A stretch of 64,000 nt of DNA. It comes from an uncultured Butyrivibrio sp. GTDB lineage: Bacteria > Bacillota > Clostridia > Lachnospirales > Lachnospiraceae. The first letter of the stretch is position 1. Each line of letters starts with the position of its first letter. Of the stretch, positions 34,991 through 44,750 are shown piece by piece. The translations under genes were made by a program, and so were the position numbers. The stretch lies in the NCBI RefSeq assembly GCF_947169445.1, contig NZ_CAMVPU010000015.1:1-64000 (forward strand). The letters run 5' to 3'. The notes under the pieces are model-generated. The model did no database searches, was not told the DNA's origin, and was given only the letters and a program-made list of their open reading frames with translations.

Positions 34991-36295
34991 TTATAATATG
35001 TCAATATGTTCCCCGGCGAGGGCTTTATTCATACTTCGAACTGCGCAGAATTTTCCGCACATTGAACATGTATCATCGAACTCAGGCGCTCTGTCTTTTC
35101 TTATTGCTTTTGCCGTTTCAGGATCTATAGCACACTCCCACTGTTTATCCCAATCGAAATTTTTTCTTGCATCAGCCATTTCATTATCTATATCCATGGC
35201 ATGTGGGATCTTTTTGGCTATATCTGCAGCATGAGCCGCTATCTTTGAAGCGATTATTCCCTGCTTGACATCCTCAACATTGGGAAGGGCAAGATGCTCT
35301 GCCGGAGTAACATAACACAAAAACGCTGCGCCTGCTGCCCCGGCAATCGCTCCGCCAATAGCTGATGTAATGTGGTCATACCCGGGGGCAATATCTGTAA
35401 CAAGGGGACCAAGAACATAAAAAGGTGCCCCCATACATATTGTCTGCTGCATTTTCATGTTTGCTTCAATCTGGTCCATAGGAACATGACCCGGTCCTTC
35501 AACCATTACCTGCACATCTTTTTCCCATGCTCTCTTTGTAAGCTCTCCAAGTCTTACCAATTCTTCAATCTGACAAACATCACTGGCGTCAGCAAGACAT
35601 CCAGGTCTGCAGGCATCACCAAGAGAGATCGTCACATCATATTCCCTGCATATTTCAAGGATTTCATCATAATATTCATAAAATGGATTTTCCTCTCCTG
35701 TCATACTCATCCAGGCAAACACAAGGGAACCTCCTCTTGATACTATGTTCATTTTTCTCTTATGTTTTTTTATCTGATCGATGGTTTTTCTTGTTATCCC
35801 GCAGTGAAGAGTAACAAAATCAACACCATCTTTTGCATGAAGTCTGATGACATCTATAAAATCTTTTGCTGTAAGGAGCGATAAATCTCTCTGATAGTGT
35901 ATAACGCTATCATAAACAGGGACTGTTCCAAGCATTACAGGACATTCTTCCACAAGTCTTTTCCTGAATGGCTGTGTATTTCCATGGGATGAAAGATCCA
36001 TGATGGCATCAGCCCCCATATTTACTGCCGCCTTAACTTTTTCGATTTCAACGTCGTAATCCTTACAATCCCTTGACACTCCAAGATTAACATTTATCTT
36101 GGTCTTAAGCATGGAACCAACACCTTTTGCCTTCAGACATTTGTGATTTTTGTTTGCACAGATTGCCACCTGCCCCTTAGCAACAAGATCTCTGATTTCC
36201 TCAGGTGACCTGTATTCTTCTTTTGCAACTGCCTCCATCTGTGGTGTTATAATTCCTTTTCTTGCTGCATCCATCTGCGTTGTGTAATTTGACAT
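34991..36295 (-). CDS. thiC: phosphomethylpyrimidine synthase
   Basis: ThiC rearranges aminoimidazole ribonucleotide to HMP-phosphate, using a [4Fe-4S] cluster and SAM. The 434-residue protein has the C-terminal CSMCGKFC cluster motif (C-x2-C-x4-C), plus the VEGPGHVP and [14 protein letters not shown] regions. GAGGAG lies nine bases before the chosen ATG at 36295; the longer frame would overlap thiD. It is the last gene of the riboswitch-controlled operon. Confidence 0.96.
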   Translation of the reverse strand: MSNYTTQMDAARKGIITPQMEAVAKEEYRSPEEIRDLVAKGQVAICANKNHKCLKAKGVGSMLKTKINVNLGVSRDCKDYDVEIEKVKAAVNMGADAIMDLSSHGNTQPFRKRLVEECPVMLGTVPVYDSVIHYQRDLSLLTAKDFIDVIRLHAKDGVDFVTLHCGITRKTIDQIKKHKRKMNIVSRGGSLVFAWMSMTGEENPFYEYYDEILEICREYDVTISLGDACRPGCLADASDVCQIEELVRLGELTKRAWEKDVQVMVEGPGHVPMDQIEANMKMQQTICMGAPFYVLGPLVTDIAPGYDHITSAIGGAIAGAAGAAFLCYVTPAEHLALPNVEDVKQGIIASKIAAHAADIAKKIPHAMDIDNEMADARKNFDWDKQWECAIDPETAKAIRKDRAPEFDDTCSMCGKFCAVRSMNKALAGEHIDIL

Positions 36296-36329
36296 ACCAT
36301 TTTTCTCCTCAATACTTTGATTATTCATT

Positions 36330-37160
36330 TCATAAAACGTTGTGTAATAGAGGCCCTCTTCCTTTTCCCAGATCAAGTCCTGCTGATATGCATATTTCCA
36401 GGTATCTCTTTGCCTGCGTTACCGCTTCTTTAAGATTTTTTCCCATTGCAAGATTGCACGCTATGGCACTTGAGAGTGTACAGCCTGTGCCATGAGTATT
36501 TGGATTATCTATCCTTGGGCCTTCAATCCAATAAATCTGTCCTTTCTCACTTACTTTTTTTTCTTTATCCATCAGGTCAGGTTTTAGAACATACAGGCAA
36601 TCCGCACAAATCCCATCCTGTTCAAAAAAGCTGTGCCCTCCTTTAAGCAACACACTGCATCCATAATCTTCTGCTATCTTTATTGCACTTTCTTCCATAT
36701 CCTTTTTAGAAACTATTCTTTTCCCTATTAATATCTCAGCCTCCGGGATATTAGGCGTGACTACATCGCACAGGCAAAAGAGATTTTTTTTCATATATTC
36801 TCTTGCCTCTGCCTTTGATAACTCTGTACCTGAAGTTGATGAAAGGACAGGATCAATTACTACTCTTTCCGGATGATATTTTCTAATCATCTCTGCTACA
36901 GCCTGCACTATCTCCTTATCAGGCAACATACCTATTTTTATTGCATCAGGAAATATATCTTCAAATACCGCCTCAAGCTGTTTGCTGATAAAATCAGCAT
37001 CTACCGGCATCACAGCATTCACGCCAACAGTATTCTGTGCTGTAAGAGCTGTGATAACACTCATGCCATACAATTTGTGGGCTTCAATCGTCTTTAGATC
37101 TGCCTGAATTCCAGCTCCGCCCGAGCAGTCACTTCCTGCAATAGTCAAAACAGTCTTCAT
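36330..37160 (-). CDS. thiD: HMP / HMP-phosphate kinase
   Basis: Bifunctional kinase that phosphorylates HMP and HMP-P to HMP-PP. The 276-residue protein starts with the ribokinase-like signature [18 protein letters not shown] and has the C-terminal [14 protein letters not shown] anion hole with catalytic aspartate-equivalent region. It lies 34 bases before thiC and 39 after thiE. Confidence 0.95.
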   Translation of the reverse strand: MKTVLTIAGSDCSGGAGIQADLKTIEAHKLYGMSVITALTAQNTVGVNAVMPVDADFISKQLEAVFEDIFPDAIKIGMLPDKEIVQAVAEMIRKYHPERVVIDPVLSSTSGTELSKAEAREYMKKNLFCLCDVVTPNIPEAEILIGKRIVSKKDMEESAIKIAEDYGCSVLLKGGHSFFEQDGICADCLYVLKPDLMDKEKKVSEKGQIYWIEGPRIDNPNTHGTGCTLSSAIACNLAMGKNLKEAVTQAKRYLEICISAGLDLGKGRGPLLHNVL

Positions 37161-37199
37161 TATTTCTAATCCCTCTATTCAAGCAAATATCCGCCATGA

Positions 37200-37838
37200 T
37201 TAAGTCAACTTAGTAAATGCAGTCAATAGTTCTTTAACCGCCTTTTTTGAATCTTCTGCCTTCATGATTGCGGATACGACGCATATTCCTGCAATAGGAA
37301 TGCCTTTTAGCACATATATATTGTCTTTGTTCAGGCCCCCGATGGCATTTACAGGGATTGGAACTGCACTACATATTTCTTTTAAGGTATCTACTGAGGT
37401 ACGAACTGTCTTAACCTTCGTTGTAGTAGGATAAATCGCGCCTACCCCAAGGTAATCTGCACCTTTCATGTAAGCCCATCTTGCCTGTTCTACCGTTTTT
37501 GTAGTGGCTCCGATTATTTTCTTTTCCCCAATAATTTTTCTGGCAATATCCACAGGCATATCGCTCTGCCCAAGGTGCACCCCCTCGGCATCAACCGCCA
37601 TCGCAACATCGATTCTGTCATCAACAATAAGTGGTACATCATATTTTTGTGCTATATCATGTACCTTTGTTGCAAGATCAATGTACTCTCTTGTGCTTTT
37701 TTCCTTTTCTCTTATCTGCAGCAATGTCACACCGCCTTTCAGCGCAGACTCAACCTTTTTTAGGAAAAGAGCTTCTGTTAATCCTGTACTATCTGTAACA
37801 AGGTACAATTTCATCTGTTCTTTGCTAACGTTTTGCAT
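37200..37838 (-). CDS. thiE: thiamine-phosphate synthase
   Basis: Joins HMP-PP with thiazole phosphate to make thiamine monophosphate. The 212-residue TIM-barrel protein shows LLQIREKEK, GVHLGQSDMPV and IGATTKT with the phosphate-binding end VNAIGGLN. AGGAAC precedes the ATG by seven bases. It lies 11 bases after thiM. Confidence 0.95.
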   Translation of the reverse strand: MQNVSKEQMKLYLVTDSTGLTEALFLKKVESALKGGVTLLQIREKEKSTREYIDLATKVHDIAQKYDVPLIVDDRIDVAMAVDAEGVHLGQSDMPVDIARKIIGEKKIIGATTKTVEQARWAYMKGADYLGVGAIYPTTTKVKTVRTSVDTLKEICSAVPIPVNAIGGLNKDNIYVLKGIPIAGICVVSAIMKAEDSKKAVKELLTAFTKLT

Positions 37839-37849
37839 ATAAGTTCCTT

Positions 37850-38710
37850 TTAGTTTTTTTTATTCTTATACTCAACTTTCATCTTCTTATCTATCGCTGT
37901 CGCATCAGTTAGTGAAATTGCATCAAGAAGCGAAATTAGAAAGCTGCCGTTACCTATCTTGTTATAATCATCTGCCAGGTTTTTAAATCTATATTCTCCA
38001 GGTCTGTTCTGCAACCTATCACTGGCTTCTTCTCCTGCTATACCGAAGAACGAAGTCGCTCTTATCACACTACTTAGGCTTTTTTCCTTAGCTAAAAAGC
38101 AAGCACAGATAGCTCCGAGCATACACCCGGTTCCTGTGATCTGACTCATCATAGGTGTGCCATTTGACACAAATGCTGTGTTTTTTCCGTCAGTCACAAT
38201 GTCTTTTTCTCCTGTACATAGAATTAAGGCATCAAAAGTTTTTGCAAGGCTTTCAGAAGCTTGTACAATATCATCAAAATCTAAACCTATATCAGCATCC
38301 ACGCCTTGTCCTTTATAACATTCATCTGACAGAGCTTTTATTTCTGCATTATTCCCTTTTATTAGTATGAATGTTCTGTTGTCTCTAGCATTGCATTCTG
38401 TTTTTTTAGATATTTTCCCCAAGAGTTCATATGCAAACTCTCTTCTAAGCGGCGAACAGGCAATGCCTACCATATCAATCACAATAGGCAGTTCTTTTAA
38501 AAGAGCCGTCTCAAAAGATATTCTCATGGCTTCCATTCTTGAGTCAGAGATATTACCGAGATTTATAAGCAGTGCTGATGCAGTATTTGTTATCTCTTTT
38601 ACCTCCAATGGATGTTCAGCCATTATTGGTCTATCTCCCATTCCAAGCACTGCATTGGCACACTGCATCATCGAAATTGGATTTGTAATACAATGAATTA
38701 GTTCAGACAT
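37850..38710 (-). CDS. thiM: hydroxyethylthiazole kinase
   Basis: Salvages the thiazole moiety by phosphorylating hydroxyethylthiazole. The 286-residue protein has the family pattern HCITNPISMMQCANAVLGMG at the start and QITGTGCMLGAICACF near the C-terminus. Its ATG directly follows the thiW stop codon, so translation is likely coupled. With no thiG/thiH/thiS in the window, the thiazole half may be imported. Confidence 0.95.
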   Translation of the reverse strand: MSELIHCITNPISMMQCANAVLGMGDRPIMAEHPLEVKEITNTASALLINLGNISDSRMEAMRISFETALLKELPIVIDMVGIACSPLRREFAYELLGKISKKTECNARDNRTFILIKGNNAEIKALSDECYKGQGVDADIGLDFDDIVQASESLAKTFDALILCTGEKDIVTDGKNTAFVSNGTPMMSQITGTGCMLGAICACFLAKEKSLSSVIRATSFFGIAGEEASDRLQNRPGEYRFKNLADDYNKIGNGSFLISLLDAISLTDATAIDKKMKVEYKNKKN

Positions 38711-39244
38711 TTATGCCGCCTTTTCTTTTTTCTCAATGTCTTTTAAACTGTTTTGTATTTTTGATAAAACTCCTGCTGCCTCTAATCTGATCAATAATAG
38801 AAACGCTATACTTCCGCCTATCAAAGTTCCACAAATAAACGATGGTACATAGAAAAACCATGTAAGTCCTTCTTTGCCCCAAATAAAGGTCATTACAGGG
38901 TACGACACTATGGCTCCGATTATTCCTGTTCCAATGATCTCACCAAGAACTGCTGCGATTATCTTTCCTTTGGATAGTTTATAGAAAACTCCTGATAATG
39001 TAGCTCCAAACACTGCTCCCGTAAGGGCAAGCGGCGGTATACCCATTACCATCATCCTTATGATACCGATAAGTACTGCACATAAAAGTGCATACCCCGG
39101 TCCCATAAAAACCGCGCAGGTGATGTTGATAAGATGAGCCATCGGGCACATCCCCTCAACTCGAAGGATTGGGGATATTACTACTCCCAGCGCTACAAAC
39201 ATTGCAAGCATTACCATTCTGATCAGATAGTTACTTTTCTTCAT
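38711..39244 (-). CDS. thiW: ECF transporter S component ThiW
   Basis: A 177-residue membrane protein with five or six helices, including PILRVEGMCPMAHLINI typical of ThiW. It is the predicted substrate-binding subunit for thiazole precursor import, using shared ECF energising subunits encoded elsewhere. AGGAG lies eight bases before the ATG at 39244; the longer frame runs back through the riboswitch and is rejected. It is the first gene of the thi operon, adjoining thiM as a thiazole import and phosphorylation pair. Confidence 0.93.
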   Translation of the reverse strand: MKKSNYLIRMVMLAMFVALGVVISPILRVEGMCPMAHLINITCAVFMGPGYALLCAVLIGIIRMMVMGIPPLALTGAVFGATLSGVFYKLSKGKIIAAVLGEIIGTGIIGAIVSYPVMTFIWGKEGLTWFFYVPSFICGTLIGGSIAFLLLIRLEAAGVLSKIQNSLKDIEKKEKAA

Positions 39245-39323
39245 TTTCTTTTCTCCTGTTCTCAGACGGTTTCGCTTCATTAAAGAGTGCGAGCAGATAC
39301 ACAAACTCAAAGACGCTGCACGC

Positions 39324-39360
39324 AAAAAAAGCGGAAGCATCCTAGTTTGGTTGCTTCCGC
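39324..39360 (-). terminator. riboswitch-controlled attenuator
   Basis: GCGGAAGCA and TGCTTCCGC form a strong stem, followed on the minus strand by seven T. It lies between the TPP aptamer and thiW, where it should form when TPP is bound. Confidence 0.9.
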
Positions 39361-39369
39361 ATAATAGTC

Positions 39370-39470
39370 TCCTTGTATCAGGCATCCCTACGTTGGCATT
39401 ATCCAAATCAGGTTCTCGGTCGAAGGTCACACCTTCCTCTCAGCCTGTATTACAAGCTCCCGTCTGTTTA
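39370..39470 (-). promoter_or_regulatory. TPP riboswitch (THI element)
   Basis: Minus-strand sequence shows the conserved aptamer blocks in order: GGGAGC, AGGCTGAGAGG, ACCGAGAACCTGAT and GGATAATGCCAACGTAGGGA. These bind the pyrimidine and pyrophosphate of TPP. The segment CTTGTAATACAGGC near the 5' end can also pair with GCCTGATACAAG after the aptamer. With the attenuator just downstream, control is by transcription termination of thiW-thiM-thiE-thiD-thiC. Confidence 0.97.
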
Positions 39471-39526
39471 ATTTTTCTTATTCTTTATACACCAATTGTC
39501 TGACAATTACAAGTATTTTTTATCTA

Positions 39527-40987
39527 TTATCTGTGCTGTTCGCTCATCCACTGCCACATATTTACGCCGTTTTCTTCGCACTCATTGTTGAAGAAGTAAA
39601 TCCATGACCAATGTCCCATGAACTGGTAAGCTGCGCCATCCTGACCCTTGTAGGTATCGGATGTATCGTGAACATCATCAAATACGCTGGTGTGTACGTC
39701 TGCGCCGATGGCCTGAAGTCTCTTAATTGTAGGCTCCTCAAACTGTGTAGGATCTACAGTTGTATCATTTTTAGCATATACGAACCATGTAGGAAGATCC
39801 TTGATAGCCTTAATCTGATCATCAGTGATTCCGGAATCCATGTATGCTTCGCAGATTGGATATGCTGCAGCAAAGAAATCAGGATAGTTCAGAATCATAT
39901 CCATTGTCATATAACCACCATTTGAGCAGCCTCCGATGATGATTCTGTCTGCATCTACATTCTCGTGTGTCTCAACATATGAATCGATGAGTTCCTTCAA
40001 ATCTGTAAGGAAAATTGAATCAACACCTGTGTTGTTGGACCAGTTTCCTTCTTCATCATACTGCATCCAGAAGGTTGGGCACTGTGGTGCAAGAACATAA
40101 GCTCCTCCCATTACTTCCTGGAAAGCATCGCTGTAAAGAGCTGTTACTTCGTTGCCAAGGGTATTAAGTCTAGGATCAGCTCCGCCCTCGCCTGCGCCGT
40201 GAAGCCAGATTACAAGTGCATGCTTTTCTCCATCAGCCTCAGGCTCATATGAAGCATACTTTATTGTGTGTCCCTTTGATCCGGTAAAAGAACCTGTCAT
40301 ATCTGTTTTTGTCAGCTGTGGATAAATAGCGCTGTCAAAATCAATCTTTTCATCTACTGTAATTCCAACAATATCATCCCCTGATTCTGCAGCAAGTGTT
40401 GCACCATCTGCAAGAGTAACTGCAAGGTTATAAGGGTTACAGATTGTGTTATTTCCCTTAAAGAGATCATAACAGAAAGGTGAACCCTCATCAGGATTGT
40501 AAGAAAGCTCAACTGCTACATACTCTGAATCTGCTGCCTTCTCACCATTCTCATCACAGGTATAGGCATCTACAACTGTTCTGTCAAAAGAATACTCAAC
40601 GTGCTTGGTTGGATCTTCTGTGGAGCCTTCTGCAAGTGCTGCCCAGTTGAACATTTCCTTAGTCTCTACTACTTTGAAATCATCTGCAGATACTGAATCT
40701 GCCTTTACCTTCTCATCAAGCTTTACCATTGTCTTGGTGACTGCAGGGCCCCAATCCTGGCCTACAATTACAGCTCTCTGACTTCCATTTAATTCCTTAG
40801 CCACTTTTGTCTCCTCTTTTACTTCTTCTTTTGCTTCTTCTTTCCCCTCATTTTGATTCTCCGCAGGCGTCTCTACTGTCTTGCTCTCAGCAGAACTCTC
40901 CTGCACACTCTCCCCGGCTGCACCACATGCCACACCCCCAAGTGACAATGCAGTACAGAGAATAACTGATAAAAGTTTCCTCTTCAT
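39527..40987 (-). CDS. lipoprotein alpha/beta-hydrolase
   Basis: A 486-residue predicted lipoprotein; the signal ends LGGVAC with the lipidated cysteine at about 21. An acidic linker rich in Glu/Lys follows, then an N-terminal beta domain, then an alpha/beta-hydrolase (about 235-486). VIWLHGAGEGG is the oxyanion region, GGCSNGGYMT the nucleophile serine, and an aspartate and DDVHDTS-type histidine lie near the end. Such proteins act as esterases on acylated plant polysaccharides or as peptidases. No signal peptidase I site is needed; it should be outside and membrane-anchored. Monocistronic. Confidence 0.88.
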   Translation of the reverse strand: MKRKLLSVILCTALSLGGVACGAAGESVQESSAESKTVETPAENQNEGKEEAKEEVKEETKVAKELNGSQRAVIVGQDWGPAVTKTMVKLDEKVKADSVSADDFKVVETKEMFNWAALAEGSTEDPTKHVEYSFDRTVVDAYTCDENGEKAADSEYVAVELSYNPDEGSPFCYDLFKGNNTICNPYNLAVTLADGATLAAESGDDIVGITVDEKIDFDSAIYPQLTKTDMTGSFTGSKGHTIKYASYEPEADGEKHALVIWLHGAGEGGADPRLNTLGNEVTALYSDAFQEVMGGAYVLAPQCPTFWMQYDEEGNWSNNTGVDSIFLTDLKELIDSYVETHENVDADRIIIGGCSNGGYMTMDMILNYPDFFAAAYPICEAYMDSGITDDQIKAIKDLPTWFVYAKNDTTVDPTQFEEPTIKRLQAIGADVHTSVFDDVHDTSDTYKGQDGAAYQFMGHWSWIYFFNNECEENGVNMWQWMSEQHR

Positions 40988-41253
40988 TACATTTTACCTC
41001 CCATTTGCGTTTTCGTGATATACCCAATCTACACAAAAACGCTTCATCAAAAAAGAGCCACATTTTGACATACGCCTAAATAATACTGCATTTTTCATGG
41101 GACAAAAATTGATATACATTTCCAATTTTTGCCTTTACGTCATTAAATGTAGCCTGACAACTACGTTTTTAATGATTTTTGAACTACTCATGAATACTGC
41201 ATCTGCATTTATAGAGATTTGAAATACAATGATAGCCCATACCTTGGAGCACT
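40988..41253. other. intergenic stretch, no gene seen
   Basis: A/T-rich region upstream of the lipoprotein hydrolase gene, presumably with its promoter. I see no open frame with a ribosome binding site, no strong inverted repeat and no convincing consensus promoter. Confidence 0.4.
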
Positions 41254-41284
41254 AAAAAGGCCACTACCCATAGGAGTAGTGGCC
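41254..41284 (-). terminator. terminator of the 81-residue gene
   Basis: GGCCACTAC (41259-41267) pairs with GTAGTGGCC (41276-41284). On the minus strand TTTTTAG follows. It starts 35 bases past the stop codon. Confidence 0.9.
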
Positions 41285-41318
41285 AAAGTTCTCACCATAT
41301 TCAGTTGTCAGAAATCAT

Positions 41319-41564
41319 TTATCTCACTTTAACGAAAGCAACCGCTTTCTTTTTCTCCGTATTCACAGTTCTACGAACGATGTTACCACTGTGAACCTGG
41401 TACTCTGAATCGTAGTACTCATCCTGCATGCTTCCTGCTCCAAGCATATCCAGTGCTTTAAACTTGCCGTAGGAAAGATTCTGCTCCTTTGCCTTAACCA
41501 CGTCTGACATGATTTCGATGCAGCTCTGGCTCATGCCTCTTTTAGCCTTTGCGGAACTTCTCAT
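41319..41564 (-). CDS. 81-residue basic protein of unknown function
   Basis: A small soluble protein with many Lys/Arg and Ser, including KAKRGMSQSCIEIM and a C-terminal EKKKAVAFVKVR. GGAGG lies nine bases before the ATG and a clean terminator follows the stop, so it is a genuine monocistronic gene. No family recognised. Its leader contains a 10-bp inverted repeat. Confidence 0.75.
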   Translation of the reverse strand: MRSSAKAKRGMSQSCIEIMSDVVKAKEQNLSYGKFKALDMLGAGSMQDEYYDSEYQVHSGNIVRRTVNTEKKKAVAFVKVR

Positions 41565-41878
41565 TGTTTAATTCCTCCATCTCATAAGAAATTATTGAAT
41601 GAAGATACTCATAAAGGCCCTTTAATGGCCCCTCAACCGATAACCTTTACAACAAAATTTCATTCAATGAGGACATTATATACTAATGGAATAGTAAATG
41701 CTACCGATTTAGCCGATTAAATCATTAAATTTTTATGAAATAATATTTCTATATTGATAGAATCTCGCTTTGATGGGTGTGCTCACTCGCAAAACCAGCT
41801 GTGGTGCGCCTTGCACCGTACCGATAATATTTGTATGTAATACTGCACAAACCATTAAAAAAGTACGATAATAGAATT
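41565..41878. other. divergent intergenic region with inverted repeat
   Basis: ATTGAATGAA (41594-41603) and TTCATTCAAT (41659-41668) form a 10-bp inverted repeat 75 bases wide, in the probable leader of the 81-residue gene; inside it is a small AAGGCC...GGCC hairpin. A TATAAT-like box on the minus strand lies at about 41679. Toward the right, GGTGC-GCCTT-GCACC is a small hairpin upstream of the sugar-binding protein gene. Confidence 0.45.
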
Positions 41879-43063
41879 ATGAAGAAAATAGTATCCGCTA
41901 TCCTTGTAATTGCATTAGTTGCCATATGCTTCTTCGCAGGTTCTTTGGTCCGTCCAAAGGCCACAGTGGAAGAAGCAGCGCCTGTAGAACAGCCCGTTAT
42001 CACCGATACTCATTCTGATGATGGCCGGACTGTTATTGGCATATCTATGCCCGACAGGCTTTTAGAGCGTTGGAACAAAGATGGCGCCTATCTTCGCGCG
42101 CAATTTGAAAAAAGAGGTTATGAAGTACTTCTTCGCTACTCCAACAACCTCATAGATACACAGGTAGATGGAATTCTAGAGATGATAAAAGAAGGCGCAG
42201 ACCTTCTGGTAATAGCTGCAGTTGATGGCGCTGCTCTTTCTGATGTTTTAAATGTAGCCAAGGCTTCAAATGTTCCGGTAATAGCCTATGACAGACTTAT
42301 CATGGATTCAGATGTAGTGGACTACTACGTATCTTTTGACAATTACAAGGTAGGGGTATTACAGGCAGAATACGTAATCAGAGTACTCAATCTGATGTAT
42401 ACAGAAGAAACCAAGAGAATAGAATTTGTCTCAGGTGACCCGGTTGATAATAACGCCAAGTTTTTCTATCAGGGCGCAAAAGATACTCTGGATCCATTTT
42501 TCAAGGATGGAAAACTGGTATCTTTGTCGGGGCAGCTTGGTTTCTATGAAACATCCACCTCTCAGTGGTCTACAGACCTTGCCCAGCAGCGTCTTCAGAT
42601 CATCTTAAATTCCTACTATCCCGACAACGTAAGACTTGATGCGGTTTTGTGTGCCAACGATTCCACAGCTCTTGGTGCAGTACGTGCTCTTGAATCTGAT
42701 TACACAAGTGCCAATCATGTCGCAGTTACCGGCCAGGATGCAGACATAGCAAATATTTACAATATCATAGAGGGAACTCAGGGAATGACCGTATTTAAGG
42801 CCCTTAGAGAAGAATCTGTAGTCACCGTGGCACTTGGCGAATATCTTCTTAAAGGCATTTATCCGGGTGAGGAACTGATAAGTTCCAGCGACTTTGACTT
42901 CAAATGCTCTTTTAACACTACAGACTATGACAATGGTAAAAAGATAGTATCCTCTTACCTTCTTGAACCTATAACAGTAACCAAAGACAATATTGAAAAA
43001 CAGCTGTTTGAGAGCGGTTATTACAGGCGAAATTCAGCAGGACTTATTTATGCTGCTAAATAG
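41879..43063 (+). CDS. sugar-binding periplasmic-type protein (XylF/ChvE-like)
   Basis: A 394-residue protein with an N-terminal hydrophobic anchor (about 5-23) that lacks a good lipobox. The body matches type I sugar-binding proteins: VIGISMPDRLLERW, GADLLVIAAVDGAAL, NVPVIAYDRLI and DAVLCANDSTALGA correspond to XylF/ChvE strands. No permease or ATPase is adjacent, so it may act as a sensor partner rather than importer. The ATG at 41879 has a weak ribosome binding site. Its 3' end overlaps the convergent sensor diguanylate cyclase gene by 30 bases. Confidence 0.85.
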   Translation: MKKIVSAILVIALVAICFFAGSLVRPKATVEEAAPVEQPVITDTHSDDGRTVIGISMPDRLLERWNKDGAYLRAQFEKRGYEVLLRYSNNLIDTQVDGILEMIKEGADLLVIAAVDGAALSDVLNVAKASNVPVIAYDRLIMDSDVVDYYVSFDNYKVGVLQAEYVIRVLNLMYTEETKRIEFVSGDPVDNNAKFFYQGAKDTLDPFFKDGKLVSLSGQLGFYETSTSQWSTDLAQQRLQIILNSYYPDNVRLDAVLCANDSTALGAVRALESDYTSANHVAVTGQDADIANIYNIIEGTQGMTVFKALREESVVTVALGEYLLKGIYPGEELISSSDFDFKCSFNTTDYDNGKKIVSSYLLEPITVTKDNIEKQLFESGYYRRNSAGLIYAAK

Positions 43064-44677
43064 GGTGTATCCGTTACGCCCTTTTTCTTTGGTCACATAT
43101 AAAGCTTTATCTGCGCATTCCATTACTTTATTCGGATCGCCGATATCTTCCGGATATACAGCACATCCTATGCTGACCGAAACAAAGATCTCCCCTGCAG
43201 AAGTCTTAAAGGATTCTTTTACCGCGTTCATTATATCTTCGCAAATTGCAGTTTCTCTGTATATTCCCGTTCCGTAAAAAATAGCACAGAATTCATCACC
43301 TCCAAGTCTTGCAAAAGTAATATCCTTCTGCGCAAGCCTCTGGAACCTTTCTGCCACCATCTTTATTATCTCATCTCCAACCTTATGCCCATAGGTATCA
43401 TTTATATCTTTAAACTTATCCACATCCATCATGATAAAGCCATAAGAAGTCTTACTATCCACTGCACGTCCGATTTCCTCCATGATACTTAGTCTGTTAG
43501 GCATCTGCGTTAAAAAGTCAGTCCTGATCATGGCAAATCTGCGCTTATTGGACAGATTCAGCATCGTTATGATGAAAATCATCAAAAGAGCAATAATAAT
43601 CGTCAGATTACTGATAACAGTATTTTCCCTGTAGAACTTGGCAAAGTTCTCGTGCTCATTGATAACGATGGAACCTTCCGGAAGCTGGGAGTACCTGATG
43701 TTATATACATCCATGCTCTCCTGGTCAAAATAAGGCGTGGTGACCATAGTAGTATTAAGGGGCATATCATTGGGATCGCCCCCTTCAAGGATATCTTTTG
43801 CCGCCTCACCTGCAATCAGACCGGAATCGTAGAAGGAATATGATATTCCTCCCAAAACGCCATGGCCTACGTCACAGGAAGAGAGCCTGAAAATAGGCAC
43901 ATTTGCTGCATTATCCGACAAAAAATCTGCGGCATTCTGAAGCGAATAGGAATTTTGGTCACCATCTATGGAAAAATCCAGAAATAGAATAATATCATCG
44001 TTGCCAAGGGCATTTAAGACACGCTTAAGGCCTTCCTTGGTGTAATAGGATGTATTTACTATCTTACAGGTAATATCATCATGCTTTTCCTTGAACTTCA
44101 TGAATTCCACGTAGTCACCCTGGCCGGTAACTGTAGAATCAGTGACTACCACGAGGTTATTTCTTTTCGGGAAAAGATCCTTCATAAGCCGGTAATTACC
44201 CTCAAAGTCCTGATTCTCCGCAATTCCGGTAGCTCCCCTCATAGCAGAAGCCGTAACGGCCTCAGTCACGTTGTTGATTCCCATAAATACCATAGGAATA
44301 TCGGAAAAAAGAGCATTTCTGTTATTTATCGCATATCTAAGGGCCGGATCATCCGCCACAGCCACCAGATCGTAGTTTCTTACGCTAAAATACTTGTATC
44401 GCAGATACTTATCGAAATTGGAAATATCTATAGCCCCATAAAACCGCCGAGCGTCCATGAACTCATAGTTTATCTCGACATTAAGATTACCAAGTCCCTC
44501 TTCAAAGCCCTGCAGTGTTTCCGGAACACCGGCATTGGAAAAACCATAGGAAGAAATAAAAAGAATACGAAATTGCCGTTCTAAAGAATCCCCTGCACGC
44601 ACATGCAGTGCAGGGGTAAGAATCATAAAAATGATACAGTATGCAATTAGAAATAATGATCTTAGCATACGTTTCAT
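43034..44677 (-). CDS. diguanylate cyclase with periplasmic-binding-protein-like sensor
   Basis: A 547-residue protein. A signal/anchor (about 8-28) is followed by an outside domain of about 320 residues resembling ABC substrate-binding proteins (ILFISSYGFSNAGV, PMVFMGINNV, DIILFLDFSIDGD). A transmembrane helix at about 355-375 leads to a GGDEF domain with MMDVDKFKDINDTYGHKVGD and ARLGGDEFCAIF, both intact. It should make c-di-GMP in response to an outside ligand. It is convergent with a sugar-binding protein gene, a possible ligand source. Confidence 0.9.
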   Translation of the reverse strand: MKRMLRSLFLIAYCIIFMILTPALHVRAGDSLERQFRILFISSYGFSNAGVPETLQGFEEGLGNLNVEINYEFMDARRFYGAIDISNFDKYLRYKYFSVRNYDLVAVADDPALRYAINNRNALFSDIPMVFMGINNVTEAVTASAMRGATGIAENQDFEGNYRLMKDLFPKRNNLVVVTDSTVTGQGDYVEFMKFKEKHDDITCKIVNTSYYTKEGLKRVLNALGNDDIILFLDFSIDGDQNSYSLQNAADFLSDNAANVPIFRLSSCDVGHGVLGGISYSFYDSGLIAGEAAKDILEGGDPNDMPLNTTMVTTPYFDQESMDVYNIRYSQLPEGSIVINEHENFAKFYRENTVISNLTIIIALLMIFIITMLNLSNKRRFAMIRTDFLTQMPNRLSIMEEIGRAVDSKTSYGFIMMDVDKFKDINDTYGHKVGDEIIKMVAERFQRLAQKDITFARLGGDEFCAIFYGTGIYRETAICEDIMNAVKESFKTSAGEIFVSVSIGCAVYPEDIGDPNKVMECADKALYVTKEKGRNGYTLFSSINKSC

Positions 44678-44750
44678 GGATTAATTTTATACCTTTTACA
44701 GTCAAGCAACAATTGCAGGATTTCTTAAAAGATAGTTAATTTTTTTATCA

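Noticed and set aside
39245..39430. N-terminal extension of thiW
   Set aside because: The extra codons are the TPP riboswitch and its terminator read as protein.
43034..43063. Possible frameshift or gene fusion at the overlap of two genes
   Set aside because: The genes are convergent and both reach natural C-terminal ends; a 30-base tail overlap is ordinary.
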